This document shows, piece by piece, positions 27,936 to 38,258 of a stretch of DNA of 64,000 nt. The notes under the pieces were generated by a model. It was given only the letters and a program-made list of their open reading frames with translations, did no database searches and was not told where the DNA came from. The DNA comes from Angomonas deanei (lineage: Eukaryota > Euglenozoa > Kinetoplastea > Trypanosomatida > Trypanosomatidae), in the NCBI GenBank assembly GCA_903995115.1, contig LR877147.1, positions 62,001 to 126,000 on the forward strand, written 5' to 3'. The position numbers and the translations under genes were made by a program. The first letter of the stretch is position 1. Each line of letters opens with the position of its first letter.

Positions 27936-28141
27936 TTGCTAGTGAAAGAAACACACGTAGTGACTAGGGGGAAAAGAGAAAGGATGGTGTGTTCGGTCAA
28001 TATGTTGGATGGTTCCTTTTATTGGTCGCGGTTGATACAACAACAACAAAAAAGAGCGAAAGGTCTTTAAGAAGAATAAAAAAAATGTTATACAGTTTAC
28101 CAGTACTATACATTTTGTTTTTATACATGAAAAGGGAAACG

Positions 28142-29026
28142 TTATGCGCGGCCAAAAGCTTGCAGGGTACCCAGACTAGTCGTGTTATCATTGGCAATTC
28201 GGTAGCCACCGCCGCCGCCACCGCCCATCGTGTCCCGGGTGGGCTTTGACCTGCCTGGTTTCTCTATAGAGCTCTCCGCCGCCCGTGCCATCCGTCCGCC
28301 GGTGGCTATATTCTCCTTCACGGCGCGGTTCTGTCGGACCATATTCGCGGGGACAGTAGACCTGGTGTACGTTTTGGGCGCAGCGCCACGTCCGCCCCTC
28401 CCGCGGCCAGCCCCGGCCCCACCGCGCGCATTCCTCGGCGCCCCCCACATCTGTTGCGCAGAGCTGTCCGCCTGCTTCGCGCTACGGACGGCACGGATGA
28501 ACTCCTCGTGTTGCTGCCGCCAGTTGGTGGAGGGGATCGGTTTGGTCGCATCCACCTTGTAGCCACCTCGCTGGCCGCCGGTGCGCTTACTTTTGGGGGC
28601 GGGCGTCACGCTATACTCGCCGTTCCCGTCCGTGATCGACCGCTGCCGCTCACTCCGGAAGACACGACGCTTCTGGTCCCCCTTGCACACACTCTCGTGG
28701 TAGCCTATCCTGTCAAAGTTGAACTTGCGGCCGCACTTGGAGCAGGGGTGAAGATTGGGGTTGTCGTTGTCATACTCCGCCACCTCAAATACCTGATTTT
28801 GTTTCAAACTCCGGGCCGCCGCCGCGCCACCACCCACAGGGGCTTGCGGGGAGGACGACGTCGCCTGAGGTGGTTTAGTCCCTGGCATGACAGGACGAGG
28901 ACCGACTGGGTTTATCTTCCACTGTTTCAGCGCCTTCTCATAGCACTGGGGCACATGAATATCGATGGACGCTGAACCGAAACCTTTTCCGCATATTTTG
29001 CAGGTCACAAACTTGGGACGAGGCAT
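28142..29026 (-). CDS. C2HC zinc finger protein (ZC2HC1 family)
   Basis: A 294-residue protein from ATG 29026. Two C2HC-type fingers are visible: CKICGKGFGSASIDIHVPQC (C-X2-C-X12-H-X3-C) near residue 9 and CSKCGRKFNFDRIGYHESVC (C-X2-C-X12-H-X3-C) near residue 95, the pattern of the zf-C2HC_2 family (ZC2HC1A, ZNF474). The C-terminal half is Arg/Gly-rich (RGGAGAGRGRGGRGAAP), with a poly-Gly stretch. The combination suggests RNA or protein binding. Members of this family are common in flagellated eukaryotes; a flagellar role would be inference only. Longer upstream frames read through poly-T and are excluded. Confidence 0.85.
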   Translation of the reverse strand: MPRPKFVTCKICGKGFGSASIDIHVPQCYEKALKQWKINPVGPRPVMPGTKPPQATSSSPQAPVGGGAAAARSLKQNQVFEVAEYDNDNPNLHPCSKCGRKFNFDRIGYHESVCKGDQKRRVFRSERQRSITDGNGEYSVTPAPKSKRTGGQRGGYKVDATKPIPSTNWRQQHEEFIRAVRSAKQADSSAQQMWGAPRNARGGAGAGRGRGGRGAAPKTYTRSTVPANMVRQNRAVKENIATGGRMARAAESSIEKPGRSKPTRDTMGGGGGGGYRIANDNTTSLGTLQAFGRA

Positions 29027-29291
29027 TTCCACCGACTGAACGGAGTGGGGAAAAAAAAAAAAAGAAGAGAGGAAGAAAAGACGCGGCGCGTAAACAGAAC
29101 AACACGATGTGAACCAAAAAAAAAAAAAAAAAGCAAAAACAATAAAAGGAAGCACAGCAGAAATTCTACAAATATAAACAGAACAAACGTCGCACAAAGC
29201 GTTACGAATTAAATTATGTTATTAGTATATCAGTATTAATATTATATTTTAAGTTACACTTTTTTTTTATTTTATTATTACATCACATGAT

Positions 29292-30839
29292 TTAGAATGT
29301 GAACCCAGGCGGCATCCCGCCTCTTCCACGGCGCTGGCGCTGTCCGTGAGGGGCGCCACCAAACGAAAACCCACCACCCTGGGACCTAAAAAACATATTC
29401 ATCATTTGGGCCATGTCGTCTTGTCCGTAAGGGTTGCCGCCGAAGCCACCCCCGAAACCGCCTCCGAAGGGACTCGGCCCGGAACTAGCGCCCTCCACAT
29501 CATTGTCCATCATTCCAGAGTCGTACATTCTCTTTTTCTGAGGGTCCGACAGCACCCCGTAGGCTTCTCCCACCTCCTTGAACTGCTTCTCCGCGTGCTC
29601 CTTCTCCTCCTCCGAGGCGTGCGCCCACTTGTCGGGGTGCCACTGCAGGCAGGATTTCTTGTATGCCCGCTTGATCGTCTCCAAGTCCGACTCGTTGGTC
29701 GTCAGGTTCAGCGTCTTGTAGTAATCCTTGCGCAGCGCCCGCTTGGCCCTCACCTTCAGCTGCTTCAGCTCCGCCTCGAAACTTCTCTCCGTCCCCGCCG
29801 CCTCTTGCATATCGCGCAGGGCGTCCTCAAACTGACCCAACTGTTCATTGATGCGACTCCGCCGGGCATACAGCTTGGCCGACGTGTTGCCGTTCTTCAA
29901 GGAGAAATCGCAGTCCATTAGGGCCCCTTTGAAGTCTTTGAGGTCCATACGGGCGGCGGCACGATTGCCACGCAGAATGGCGTTCAACCGAGTATTCGTG
30001 GGGTCCAAGTCCACCGCCGAGGTGTACGCCTCCTCCGCCTCGCGGGATCTCTTTTCCTTGAAGGCCGTGTTGCCCTGCTCTCGCTTGGCGTCGATTTGGC
30101 GTATCTTTTTCAGCAGAACCGCCGCCTTCGCGTAGTCGGGATCCATCCCCAAGATTTCCCGGAGAACCGACTGCGCGCTCTTCAAACCCTCCTGGCCGCG
30201 GTAGTACATGGTCAAGGCCCTCAAGTACAAGTAGTACGTGTCGGTGGAGTGGCTGTAGGCGAAGGGGGTCAACTTTTGCTGGGCGTCATCGGGGTCCGCC
30301 ACCACCTTAGCCTCGGCGTACAGAAACGTCAGCGCGGGGCAGTCGGGGAAGTTCGCCACACTACCCCCGAGGATCCTAACCACGTCGCCCTCCTGGCCAC
30401 CCTCCGACAGCATTTCTTTCGCTTTCGTGTAGGCGGCGTCCGCCTCCGCTGCCGTGGCTTGCAGTTTTTTCAGTGTGGCTAGGTCCTCCTTGCTGCAGGC
30501 GGCCCCGCTCAGGGAATCCAGCGCGTTCTGTATAAGGGTTTGTGCCTCCTTGAATTCGCCCATGTTGCACAGCGCCGTGTGGGCCCTGGGGTACGCTTTG
30601 AAAAAGGTCTTGTCTAACTCTATCGCCCGCTTAGCATCTGCTACCGCATTGGAGTAGTCCTTCTTTTTGAGATAAGACGCACTTCGGTTAGAGTAAAGGA
30701 CCGCCTCGTCTGGTTTGAGGTCTATTCCTTTCGTATAGTAGTCTATCGCCGTATCCAACGCGCCCGTCTTGAAGGCATTGTTTCCCTTTTCCTTGAACTC
30801 CTCCCAGTTCCCGACGGGAACCTCGTCTTCCATGTCCAT
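29292..30839 (-). CDS. TPR plus J-domain co-chaperone (DNAJC7/TPR2-like)
   Basis: A 515-residue protein. The N-terminal 340 residues carry TPR helices (WEEFKEKGNNAFKTGALDTA, AVLYSNRSASYLKKKDYSNA, and again GNTAFKEKRSREAEEAYTSA). A J domain of about 65 residues follows near residue 375, with the catalytic HPD (QWHPDKW) and KDYYKTLNL start. The tail is Gly/Phe/Met-rich (GGGFGGGFGGNPYG). This order matches DNAJC7/TPR2, which links Hsp70 and Hsp90, rather than ER-luminal P58/DNAJC3, since there is no signal peptide. The second Met is two codons into the frame. Confidence 0.88.
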   Translation of the reverse strand: MDMEDEVPVGNWEEFKEKGNNAFKTGALDTAIDYYTKGIDLKPDEAVLYSNRSASYLKKKDYSNAVADAKRAIELDKTFFKAYPRAHTALCNMGEFKEAQTLIQNALDSLSGAACSKEDLATLKKLQATAAEADAAYTKAKEMLSEGGQEGDVVRILGGSVANFPDCPALTFLYAEAKVVADPDDAQQKLTPFAYSHSTDTYYLYLRALTMYYRGQEGLKSAQSVLREILGMDPDYAKAAVLLKKIRQIDAKREQGNTAFKEKRSREAEEAYTSAVDLDPTNTRLNAILRGNRAAARMDLKDFKGALMDCDFSLKNGNTSAKLYARRSRINEQLGQFEDALRDMQEAAGTERSFEAELKQLKVRAKRALRKDYYKTLNLTTNESDLETIKRAYKKSCLQWHPDKWAHASEEEKEHAEKQFKEVGEAYGVLSDPQKKRMYDSGMMDNDVEGASSGPSPFGGGFGGGFGGNPYGQDDMAQMMNMFFRSQGGGFSFGGAPHGQRQRRGRGGMPPGFTF

Positions 30840-31190
30840 TATAATTTATAAAAAGTGTGTTTTCACTGTGGTGCCATCAATACATTAGAGAAAAGAAAGA
30901 GAGAAGCATCGTTTACTTTCACTACGAGTGTATCACCGTGAGCGCTCCAACAAAAATCAAAAAAAAAAAAAAGAGGATTTATTTCGATAAATAAAAGTGC
31001 GCAACTAACCGATTCGACGCGGTACTTCAGATTCCGTGAATCCCACTACTTTACCCTCCGATGGAAGTATAGTCCGTCCGTATCGTTAAGGGATACAACG
31101 CTGATCGTGTAAGTAAACAATTTCTGATTGGTGTCGTTTATTTTATTTATTAATATTTTTCGAGTGTTGCGGGGGGGGACCAAAACTGGC
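30840..31190. other. Intergenic region
   Basis: About 350 nt between two minus-strand genes, with an A-run at 30959-30972 and a (T)n tract near 31130-31150. No RNA gene or convincing frame is seen. Confidence 0.5.
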
Positions 31191-33344
31191 TCAGGAGGAA
31201 AATATAAAGTCATGCAGCATATCCTGGCGCGCCGCGACGACGACGTCACGGCAATTATCGTTGACCGCGAACGATATGCCAAAGGTAAGACTGCTCAGAG
31301 TAAAAGAAAAGGGCATACGCCTATAAAAGACCGCATAGGCGCTACGGAATCCGGAGAGATTGGCGTTCGCACTACTGAGCTTCTTGTACGTCATCTGCTC
31401 TATTTGCCGATTTCGTTTCACGACGGACAGTGGATAGGTCACCACCTGCCCCATCAGACCCGACAGCATGCCAACCCCGAAGCGACTGAGGAACGTGTGG
31501 CACTCAAACCGTTCTTTAAGGTATTCGTACGTTGCGAACCCCGTACCGGCCAGAACGCCCACCCCTAGCATCGAAATATAGCAGCCTTTCCACAACGAGC
31601 CAAGACCACTACGCTTCGCGATGGCCCGAAGTACCCAGTAGTAGGACTGAAATTTTGGTGAAGCCCCCTGAGGCAGCAAGGCGACGCGCGCCCTCAGCAG
31701 CTCCAGTGGATACACCAGGAACGTGCCAAAAGCCGCGGCACTCGCGCCCGCCAAAAAGTTCGTCGCCATAGTCGGCTCGTGCGTGTAGAGTAAACGCTGT
31801 GACGCCTCTTTGAACATATCGTAGAAGCTGTATGTTAACGCCCCGTACGGTATGACACGCAGCATGGCCACCTGTCCACTACTCCACATGTTTGGGTTTC
31901 GGCGAAACTCCTTCAGAAAGAGGTCCGGCAGTTGCTTCAGGTGGATGGACTTATCGGACACCAGCCCTAACTGATAAGTGATTCGCAGTTTATCAAACGG
32001 TAGGGTCCACAACTTTGCCGTACCCGCGGCTATCCCACCGCAGACGAGCGCCTCCGGCACGGTCACCACCGGCTCCTTGGTGCGCGTGCTCGCCGCCTGA
32101 TAGTAATCCCTTGTTCTCCGTTTAAGCAAATCGTTCACGGTGAAACTAGTGGAGGTCGCGATGGGACCCTTAATCCAGTTCATCGCCAGACCCTTGTAGA
32201 GCCCTTGCCGCAGTCCCTCTTCCCTGTGGATGACCGTCAGCGCATGTACCACGCCGCGGTAACGGCCGGGGGTCACCTGCATTCGTCTCCGGACAATGTC
32301 AAAGGGGTAGGTGGCGGACTGCGCTATGAGGCCGGACAGCGCGCCGGCGATCAGCCGCTGCCACGTCGGTATGTCGCGGTCGCTTTTCAGGCCGTAGTAC
32401 TTTACAATATACTGTTTCATGGTTCCAAAGCAGGCAAAGCTACAGCCAGCGTACGGCATAATACCAACTAGTGTGGGGAAAAGGCCAAAGTAGAGCGACC
32501 GCAGCCCGTCCTTCTTGGTGGCGTCACGAAATGCGGCACGGTAACTGGGAAAGCGAGTTTTCCCGGAACTGCTGTGCGCCGCAAATCGAGCGCGCATCAA
32601 ATCTAATGGGTAGGTAAAGGTGGTGGAAGTGGCGCCGGCAAGGGAGCCGCAAATGAACCGAACGGTCACCGCGCTTTTTTCTTCCATGGTTCCGTCGGGG
32701 TTCTTGGGAGAAATCTTCTTCAACGCGTTCAGATACACATCGAAGGAGGAGTACGTGATGGCGGCGTAAGGGACGATACGTAGCATCGTGGCTCCGTTGC
32801 CAATCCACAGCCCCGTCACACCGAACTCCTTTACCGTTTGCACCCCTAACCGGAACGCCTCTCGCAGGGAGAACCGTCTGGTGGAGTCCACCTGAAAAAT
32901 AATCTTCACCCGATCAAAGGGGGCGATAATCGTCTTGCTCACCGCCCCGGCAATGCCCCCCGCCCCGAAGCCCTCGAGAAAGGTCACCGCGTTTTGGGCA
33001 ATGCTAGACCCCAGTGGTTTCTTGGCACCGCTTTCCTCGCTAACGGTGCGCTCTAACGTCACGATGGTGTACTCACCCGACCTGTCAAAGTCCACCACCG
33101 TTATGCCGAGGGAGGCAATCTTGGCGCGGTTGTCGGTGCAGAACTGTTGCCACTCCTCTTCCGACAAACCATCACTATTGTTTTTATCGTACGATTTCAC
33201 TAATTTATAAAGGTCCGGTTTAGGAACCCGACAAAGGGGAGCTATTTTATTGACAATGACGTCGATGGGGACTATCAGAATTTTTTCCGTTTTTTCGACG
33301 CTACGGTCGGGAGGAGTTTCCTCTTTTAATGCGGCATCGGACAT
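31191..33344 (-). CDS. Double-length mitochondrial carrier protein with EF-hand-like N-terminus
   Basis: A 717-residue protein with six mitochondrial carrier repeats instead of three. Px[DE]xx[KR]-type motifs occur in order as APFDRVK, YPLDLMR, YPFDIVR, LPFDKLR, YPLELLR and a degraded YPLSVVK. The N-terminal 115 residues have an EF-hand-like loop, DKNNSDGLSEEEW (residues 53-65, Asp1, Asn3, Ser5 and Glu12 kept, Gly one place late). Calcium-regulated carriers normally have four EF hands and one carrier; a double carrier is unusual. Repeats 1-3 look like a nucleotide/phosphate-type (SCaMC or CoA carrier) module. It would be in the inner mitochondrial or a peroxisomal/glycosomal membrane. The substrate is unknown. 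Confidence 0.9.
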   Translation of the reverse strand: MSDAALKEETPPDRSVEKTEKILIVPIDVIVNKIAPLCRVPKPDLYKLVKSYDKNNSDGLSEEEWQQFCTDNRAKIASLGITVVDFDRSGEYTIVTLERTVSEESGAKKPLGSSIAQNAVTFLEGFGAGGIAGAVSKTIIAPFDRVKIIFQVDSTRRFSLREAFRLGVQTVKEFGVTGLWIGNGATMLRIVPYAAITYSSFDVYLNALKKISPKNPDGTMEEKSAVTVRFICGSLAGATSTTFTYPLDLMRARFAAHSSSGKTRFPSYRAAFRDATKKDGLRSLYFGLFPTLVGIMPYAGCSFACFGTMKQYIVKYYGLKSDRDIPTWQRLIAGALSGLIAQSATYPFDIVRRRMQVTPGRYRGVVHALTVIHREEGLRQGLYKGLAMNWIKGPIATSTSFTVNDLLKRRTRDYYQAASTRTKEPVVTVPEALVCGGIAAGTAKLWTLPFDKLRITYQLGLVSDKSIHLKQLPDLFLKEFRRNPNMWSSGQVAMLRVIPYGALTYSFYDMFKEASQRLLYTHEPTMATNFLAGASAAAFGTFLVYPLELLRARVALLPQGASPKFQSYYWVLRAIAKRSGLGSLWKGCYISMLGVGVLAGTGFATYEYLKERFECHTFLSRFGVGMLSGLMGQVVTYPLSVVKRNRQIEQMTYKKLSSANANLSGFRSAYAVFYRRMPFSFTLSSLTFGISFAVNDNCRDVVVAARQDMLHDFIFSS

Positions 33345-33533
33345 GTCAAAAGTAAAAGGACAGCTTCTCCTGGAAATGAAAAGGGAAGAAAGAGAAAAAG
33401 AGGACGATGGGAAAAGCTACTGGTCTACCGCGCAGGATGCAGTGGAGCTGAAAAGAAGCAGAAGCATGGGGTTCCGCTGATGTACAGGAAGACTGTGGAC
33501 AATAGCAACAACAACCAAAACCGGTACCAAACA

Positions 33534-34809
33534 TTACCGTTCGTCCCTCTCACTCATATAGTTTGTCAGTTCATTGCGGAGGTGGCCGTACTCACTCTTG
33601 TAGTCGTCCGTGTTCAGCTGATACAGTCGCAACTGTTCGTTCGCTTTTGTCAACTGGGCCTCCGTTGTTTTTAGTTGGTGGCGAACCACTTTTAACTCGG
33701 CCGTCATCGAACGCTCTTCCTCTGTCATGTCCACCGTGCTGGTGATGCCCTTCCGCCAGCTATTTTGCATGTTTTCCAGATACACACTCACTTCGCGCAG
33801 TGTCGGCGTAGCGGAGAGGCCCTGGATCAGCGACTTACCAGACGCAGACGCCGGCAAGACGTCTCTTCTGATCAACACCTCGGGGGCCGTCGCCTCAATC
33901 TTTCGGAGTAAATCGGCCTCCTTGGTTCCCGCCGTCGCCAGCTTGGGCAGTTTCGCCAGCTTGGTCGGGGCGAACGGCGCCACAATGTGTTGGGTGACGG
34001 GATCGTAAAAGTGGTCGGTCCACTCCATCCCGTCCACTCGACTCAACATTTCCCCGATTAAATTGGACGCAGAATAGCAAAACGTTTCATCGACGGCGGT
34101 GAAGCTGTCTCCTAACCTTTTCTCAAGGTGTAGCACCGCGATTGGGGTTTCGCACACCTGCTGTAGTAGGTGCTTCGGGTAAATTGGGAAGATGAGAAGC
34201 GGGACCGCACCGGAATGGGCGCCGTTACAGATGGCGCGGTTGAGGGAAATACCGCTGCTGAGCACATCGGTGTCAACGGAGCCGAGGCAATTGTGGTGCA
34301 CCAACTGAGGGGGGAAAGACAGATTCACCCCCACATTCGCGATAGAGAGCATTTCATCCCCTCTACGAACAAATATATGGGCGCTCTTGCTATCCGTGAG
34401 ACGGGTAACACTTTCTAACGCATTGTACAGCGTGCATGAAAAAGCCTTTGAAACCTCCTTCGAAATGAGAACACCGTCCTGTGGAGTCTTCTCACGAGGC
34501 ACGGGGCGTGCAAGAAGACTGGGCGGTTTCAATGTAGGTTTATCGCGTCTTTCTGAGACAGCAGCTGGTGCTTTGGTACTCTTCTTCTCTTTTCCCAGCG
34601 GCCGAGGTCCCTTCCTTCCCGGCCAGAGCATTGCGGCCTTTCGGTTCGTTGGAAACCTCCTCCTTTTTATTCAACGCGAGCGACACCGTATCGAGACGGG
34701 AAATTAAAGGTTGAAGATGATCTTTTCTAATGGGGCTACTATCCGAGTTGTTTACCAGCCTCTGAAGAATGGAAGAAATTAACTTGATTTCCTCTGCGGT
34801 CTCATTCAT
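33534..34809 (-). CDS. GAF-domain coiled-coil protein, frame broken once
   Basis: The gene starts at ATG 34809 (MNETAEEIKLISSILQRLVN), reads a helical N-terminus, and changes frame at an A4 run (34590-34593) before continuing to the stop at 33534. Removing one base there gives about 424 residues. Residues about 140-280 form a GAF-like domain (HIFVRRGDEMLSIANVGV, VPLLIFPIYP, AVLHLEKRLGDSFTAVDETF with its typical final helix). The last 80 residues are coiled coil (LKVVRHQLKTTEAQLTKANE). GAF domains bind cyclic nucleotides or other small ligands; here the ligand is unknown. The break is in a homopolymer and may be an assembly error. Confidence 0.75.
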
Positions 34810-35172
34810 AGGCGCTTCTAATTAAAAAAAAAATATAAATACAAAAAAATGAAGCTACTTGGACAACAAAAAAAGGAGGAAAAATAAAATCATTGCAAAT
34901 ATTAGCGAGCATTTTCTGAAACTCCAAGTGTTGTTTTAAGCCAGCTTTTCCATGTTCGGTCAAATGTGTAGTTTAAAACGTAATTTTTATGTCTTGCTAA
35001 CGAGAAGAGAATAATACACGGGAAGATGCAAAAACAAAAACAAAAAGGTGATGCGGTATAAGGATCGGAGGATCCGTGTCTGGCAGGCGTCTAGAATGTA
35101 TATAGAACGACCTCTTCTCTCTTTCCTCAAAGTATATATTTGAACGGTAGAATGTATAAAAACTACACCACA
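34810..35172. other. AT-rich intergenic region
   Basis: About 360 nt with A-rich stretches and no coding-like frame. It contains the 3' UTR of the PP2C gene and the splice signals of the GAF gene. Confidence 0.5.
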
Positions 35173-36069
35173 TCAGGCAAAAAATTCGGGCTTAAATTGA
35201 ACAATAATAATGGTCATATTATCTGTTCCCTTCTCGCGAGCGCCGCAGGTGGGTGACAGACAATGATCCAAGACATCTTCACAAACTAAGCTTATATCCA
35301 CATCGCCAGTCAAAGACTCCTCGCTCTTTTCCAAGTCTTTGAGTTTCGCTGACACCAAGGAACAGCAATCTTCGCAAGATAGAACGTCCCAAATGCCGTC
35401 ACAGGCTAGGATAATAAATTCATCATCTTTTGAAAAATCCATTACTTTTACGTCAGGCAACGCGGTGACCGCTTGCTGCTTCCAGGATAGCTCCTTATTG
35501 GTTTTAAAATCTACATCCCCCAGAGCTCGACTCACGGCTAACGACATATTCACTCTCCCATTTTCTACCGAAAACCCGGCATCAACGATGCGCTTTTCTT
35601 CTTCTGGATGGTATGGTTTGTGGTCGATACTGAGGGGAATCGCCTTGCCCTTCCTACAGAGAACCGCGCGACTGTCTCCGGCATTGGCGCAAACAATCTT
35701 TCCCTTGTCAAGATACACACAATTTGCGGCTGTACCGCTCGCACTAAATTTATAACAAATTAACTCGTCTATTGACCGGAAGGCCTCCTCAAATATGCTG
35801 TTATAGTTGTCCGAATATTTATCTGCGGATTTCATCACTTCATCCAGCATGTGAGCACGGCAAAACCGGGCCGCTTCATTCGACTGATGACCGTCAAATA
35901 CGCCGAAAAATGCACGCTTTTTACATCCGCCTATATTCAGCTGGGCAACGTGCGCGTCTTCCATCGACTTTCTCCAACCCTGCATACTACAGCAGCCAAC
36001 TCTCAGGTGAGACGTTTCAAAAACAGTGGAAAACTTTTGCGTTTCCGGCTTGCCGAGCATATCCGTCAT
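35173..36069 (-). CDS. PP2C-type protein phosphatase
   Basis: A 298-residue PPM/PP2C phosphatase with all motifs: GCCSMQGWRKSMEDAH (motif 1, metal-binding Asp), FFGVFDGHQSNEAARF (motif 2, catalytic DGH), CVYLDKGKIVCANAGDSRAV, the SLAVSRALGD core, FIILACDGIWDVLS and GTDNMTIIIVQF (metal-binding Asp). It dephosphorylates Ser/Thr in an Mg2+/Mn2+-dependent manner. It starts with MTDMLGKPETQKF; there is no signal peptide or clear membrane segment. Codons are more A/T-ending than in genes to the left. It lies next to the long gene-free stretch 36070-37868. Confidence 0.93.
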   Translation of the reverse strand: MTDMLGKPETQKFSTVFETSHLRVGCCSMQGWRKSMEDAHVAQLNIGGCKKRAFFGVFDGHQSNEAARFCRAHMLDEVMKSADKYSDNYNSIFEEAFRSIDELICYKFSASGTAANCVYLDKGKIVCANAGDSRAVLCRKGKAIPLSIDHKPYHPEEEKRIVDAGFSVENGRVNMSLAVSRALGDVDFKTNKELSWKQQAVTALPDVKVMDFSKDDEFIILACDGIWDVLSCEDCCSLVSAKLKDLEKSEESLTGDVDISLVCEDVLDHCLSPTCGAREKGTDNMTIIIVQFKPEFFA

Positions 36070-37868
36070 TTTTATTTTTGTCTTTGTTTATATAATTATA
36101 TACTATATATAAACGTAATATACGACTTTTTTTTTTTTTGTACAACACCACTCTGACTGCAAATATATCAGAAGAAAAATATATTGTAATCTGTGGCAGT
36201 CTTTTTTTTTTTTTTTTACAATTTTTTGTTTTGTTATATTTTCTCAGTACACCTTAAAATACCCTTCCTCAACAGAAATAATAAATAAGGAGAGAAAAAG
36301 AGAGCGAAATTAGAAACAGAATCGTGTGTTGAGCTTTAACAGGAAAATAAAATAATAAAGATAAAAATAAAAAGGAGAAGGGGTGTCTTGATTATTACAT
36401 TTTTTTTTTTTTTTAACTTTCACCATTATTATGGGGAAATATAATATATAGGAGGCTGCGCCGCTCCCTGGACAAACTGGATCGATACCGGAACGCGTCT
36501 GTAAAATAAATACAAAGCCAGGGAAAAAAAACGTGTTGGTACTCTCCTATCTTTTCTAGCACCAGATCTCTTGTTGACGGAGGTGAAGCGTGCGATTATT
36601 ATTATTTTATGGCGATCCTAACATTTGATTGGACAATCGCACGGTTCGGCGGCTGTCGCGCAGAATTTCACCTTGTTATATAATGTTTGCCAGCTCACCG
36701 CACCGCGTAAAGTTAGGCAGTTTTTTTTTTTTTTTTTCGCCATGGCAGAGAGTCAGAAATTAACAATAATACTAAAAGTGTATTGCTAGACACAGATTAG
36801 TTGACTTCCGCGCATAGAGGAGTGAGGAAGAATTTAAAAGTTCACTTCAACTAATAATGCCTTTTCTTTCTTCCACATTTTTCTAATGTTAATGTTTCTC
36901 GCTGCCTGGCCCCGCCTAATAATAAATCTTCGGAAAATGAGTATCTGCAGCCCCATCCGTTTAAACGTAGTGAATTTTCCTTTTTTTTTTTTAAAAACGG
37001 TGCAGTAATATTACTTGCACTAAACGTGAAATCACTATTATTAGATCGGGGTGGTCTCTCAACACTTTTTTCTTTTCCGAGGCTTGTTATCGGTCAATTC
37101 TGCAGCGCCTGTGCTACGGAATAGAGGCAGGATAAATGCAGTGAAAATATCATTGGTCTGGCTTAAAATATTATTATGACTCTGTTGGGGCGTAAAACGT
37201 TCAGGTATTACTCAACGGCTCGGGGAATCCTTTCAACTATCCACTACCAAATCTTTCCAAACGAGGAAGAGTTAACAGCCGAAAAATACATTTCAACGCT
37301 CACTGGTATTTGTGAGTCACGCTTGCAAATGGTCTTATTCCTTGTCCTCACCTAAACGATTAGAGACTCTTTCGGTTGGCAACGTTTACTATAGGGGTCT
37401 CGGCGCCACAAAGCGGGCGCTGATAGTTCACTTGCCAATTTTAATCGAGTGGTAGAAAACCGAAAAAAAAAAAAAAATGTTTCCACTTATTAATTAAGCT
37501 TCCGTTAGCTGTTGGGAAACAACGCCTGCATTCCGAGGGGTTAACAATAAAGTAAAAAGTGTTTCTGGCTCTATTCCTCGCACACGTTCATTCGAACTAA
37601 AGAACCCAATGTATTGCGGGTGCCGTCTCTTGCGGCGGTTGTGTGGTCTTTTTTTTATATTATTTTTTTGTGCCCTCCGGCCAACGCCAATCATTGGAAA
37701 AACTGAACATGGTGAGCGGCGCAACAATCGAGTAGTGGTATTTTCTAATTTTTTTTTTTTTACTCCCCCCACTATTTCTCCAGGGCTCATTTTATTTTTT
37801 ATCAGAAGCAGCACGCTTCGCGGCACATTTGCGTTTCAGCATGGGTGGCTAAACTTTCAAGGTTTATT
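36070..37868. other. 1.8 kb AT-rich region without genes next to strand switch
   Basis: No reading frame on either strand looks coding. There are six T-runs of ten or more on the plus strand (36127, 36204, 36402, 36721, 36981, 37751) but only one long A-run (37463), although the genes on both sides are minus-strand. I searched by eye for tRNA B-boxes; the best match (GATCGATAC near 36480) lacks acceptor pairing. It probably belongs to the transcription start zone. Confidence 0.55.
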
Positions 37869-38258
37869 TCAAAGACGTAAGCTTTTTAGTCGTTTCTTTT
37901 CCTTGTTCCCGGAGTGATCTTTTTTGGCCGCTTTATTCGTGGGCGCCTTCCTTCTCAAACTTTTTTTCAGCCGGTTCAGCGTCTGGGCGGAGTGAGTGTT
38001 CAGAAGCGGGGAATTGACAAACTCGGGAGGAAGATGGATAAGTCTAACTTGAGCATTTCTCAGCAGTACCCTTTCTTCGACCGACAATGAGGAATCCCTA
38101 TTTTGAACGCTAACATTTGTGAGTTCAATATTTCCCGCCTTGTCAATGATACTTACCTTACCCCTATAAGTGCTACCATTTTTCATCTCGACCTTCACCA
38201 CGTTTCCCGAGGCTTCGGCGAGGACGCTCAGTGTGAGATCGGAGTTGTCCTCCGCCAT
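37869..38258 (-). CDS. SNRPD3: SmD3-type core spliceosomal protein
   Basis: A 129-residue protein with a full Sm fold. Sm1 is in LSVLAEASGNVVKVEMKNGSTY (cf. VLHEAEGHIVTVELKTGSMY in SmD3) with GNIELTNVSV, and Sm2 is in ERVLLRNAQVRLIHLPPEFV (cf. EQVYIRGSKIRFLILPDML). The C-terminus is Lys/Arg-rich (NRLKKSLRRKAPTNKAAKK) without the usual RG repeats. It belongs to the heptameric Sm ring on U1, U2, U4, U5 and SL RNA, essential for cis- and trans-splicing. ATG 38258 (MAEDNSDL) is the natural start; the frame upstream is an N-terminal read-through of the GC-rich promoter-like region. First gene of the minus-strand unit. Confidence 0.9.
   Translation of the reverse strand: MAEDNSDLTLSVLAEASGNVVKVEMKNGSTYRGKVSIIDKAGNIELTNVSVQNRDSSLSVEERVLLRNAQVRLIHLPPEFVNSPLLNTHSAQTLNRLKKSLRRKAPTNKAAKKDHSGNKEKKRLKSLRL

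Noticed and set aside
27291-28070. 259-codon plus-strand frame over the cytochrome oxidase gene
   Set aside because: Val/Gly/Leu/His-rich shadow of a strongly biased gene, with no recognisable domain and in the wrong strand context.
36433-36500. Possible tRNA with B-box-like GATCGATAC
   Set aside because: The T-arm has only four pairs and no matching acceptor or anticodon arm lies at the right distance.
37494-37826. 110-codon minus-strand frame in the gene-free block
   Set aside because: Arg/Lys-rich with translated homopolymers and no plausible fold; no splice signal close to its ATG.
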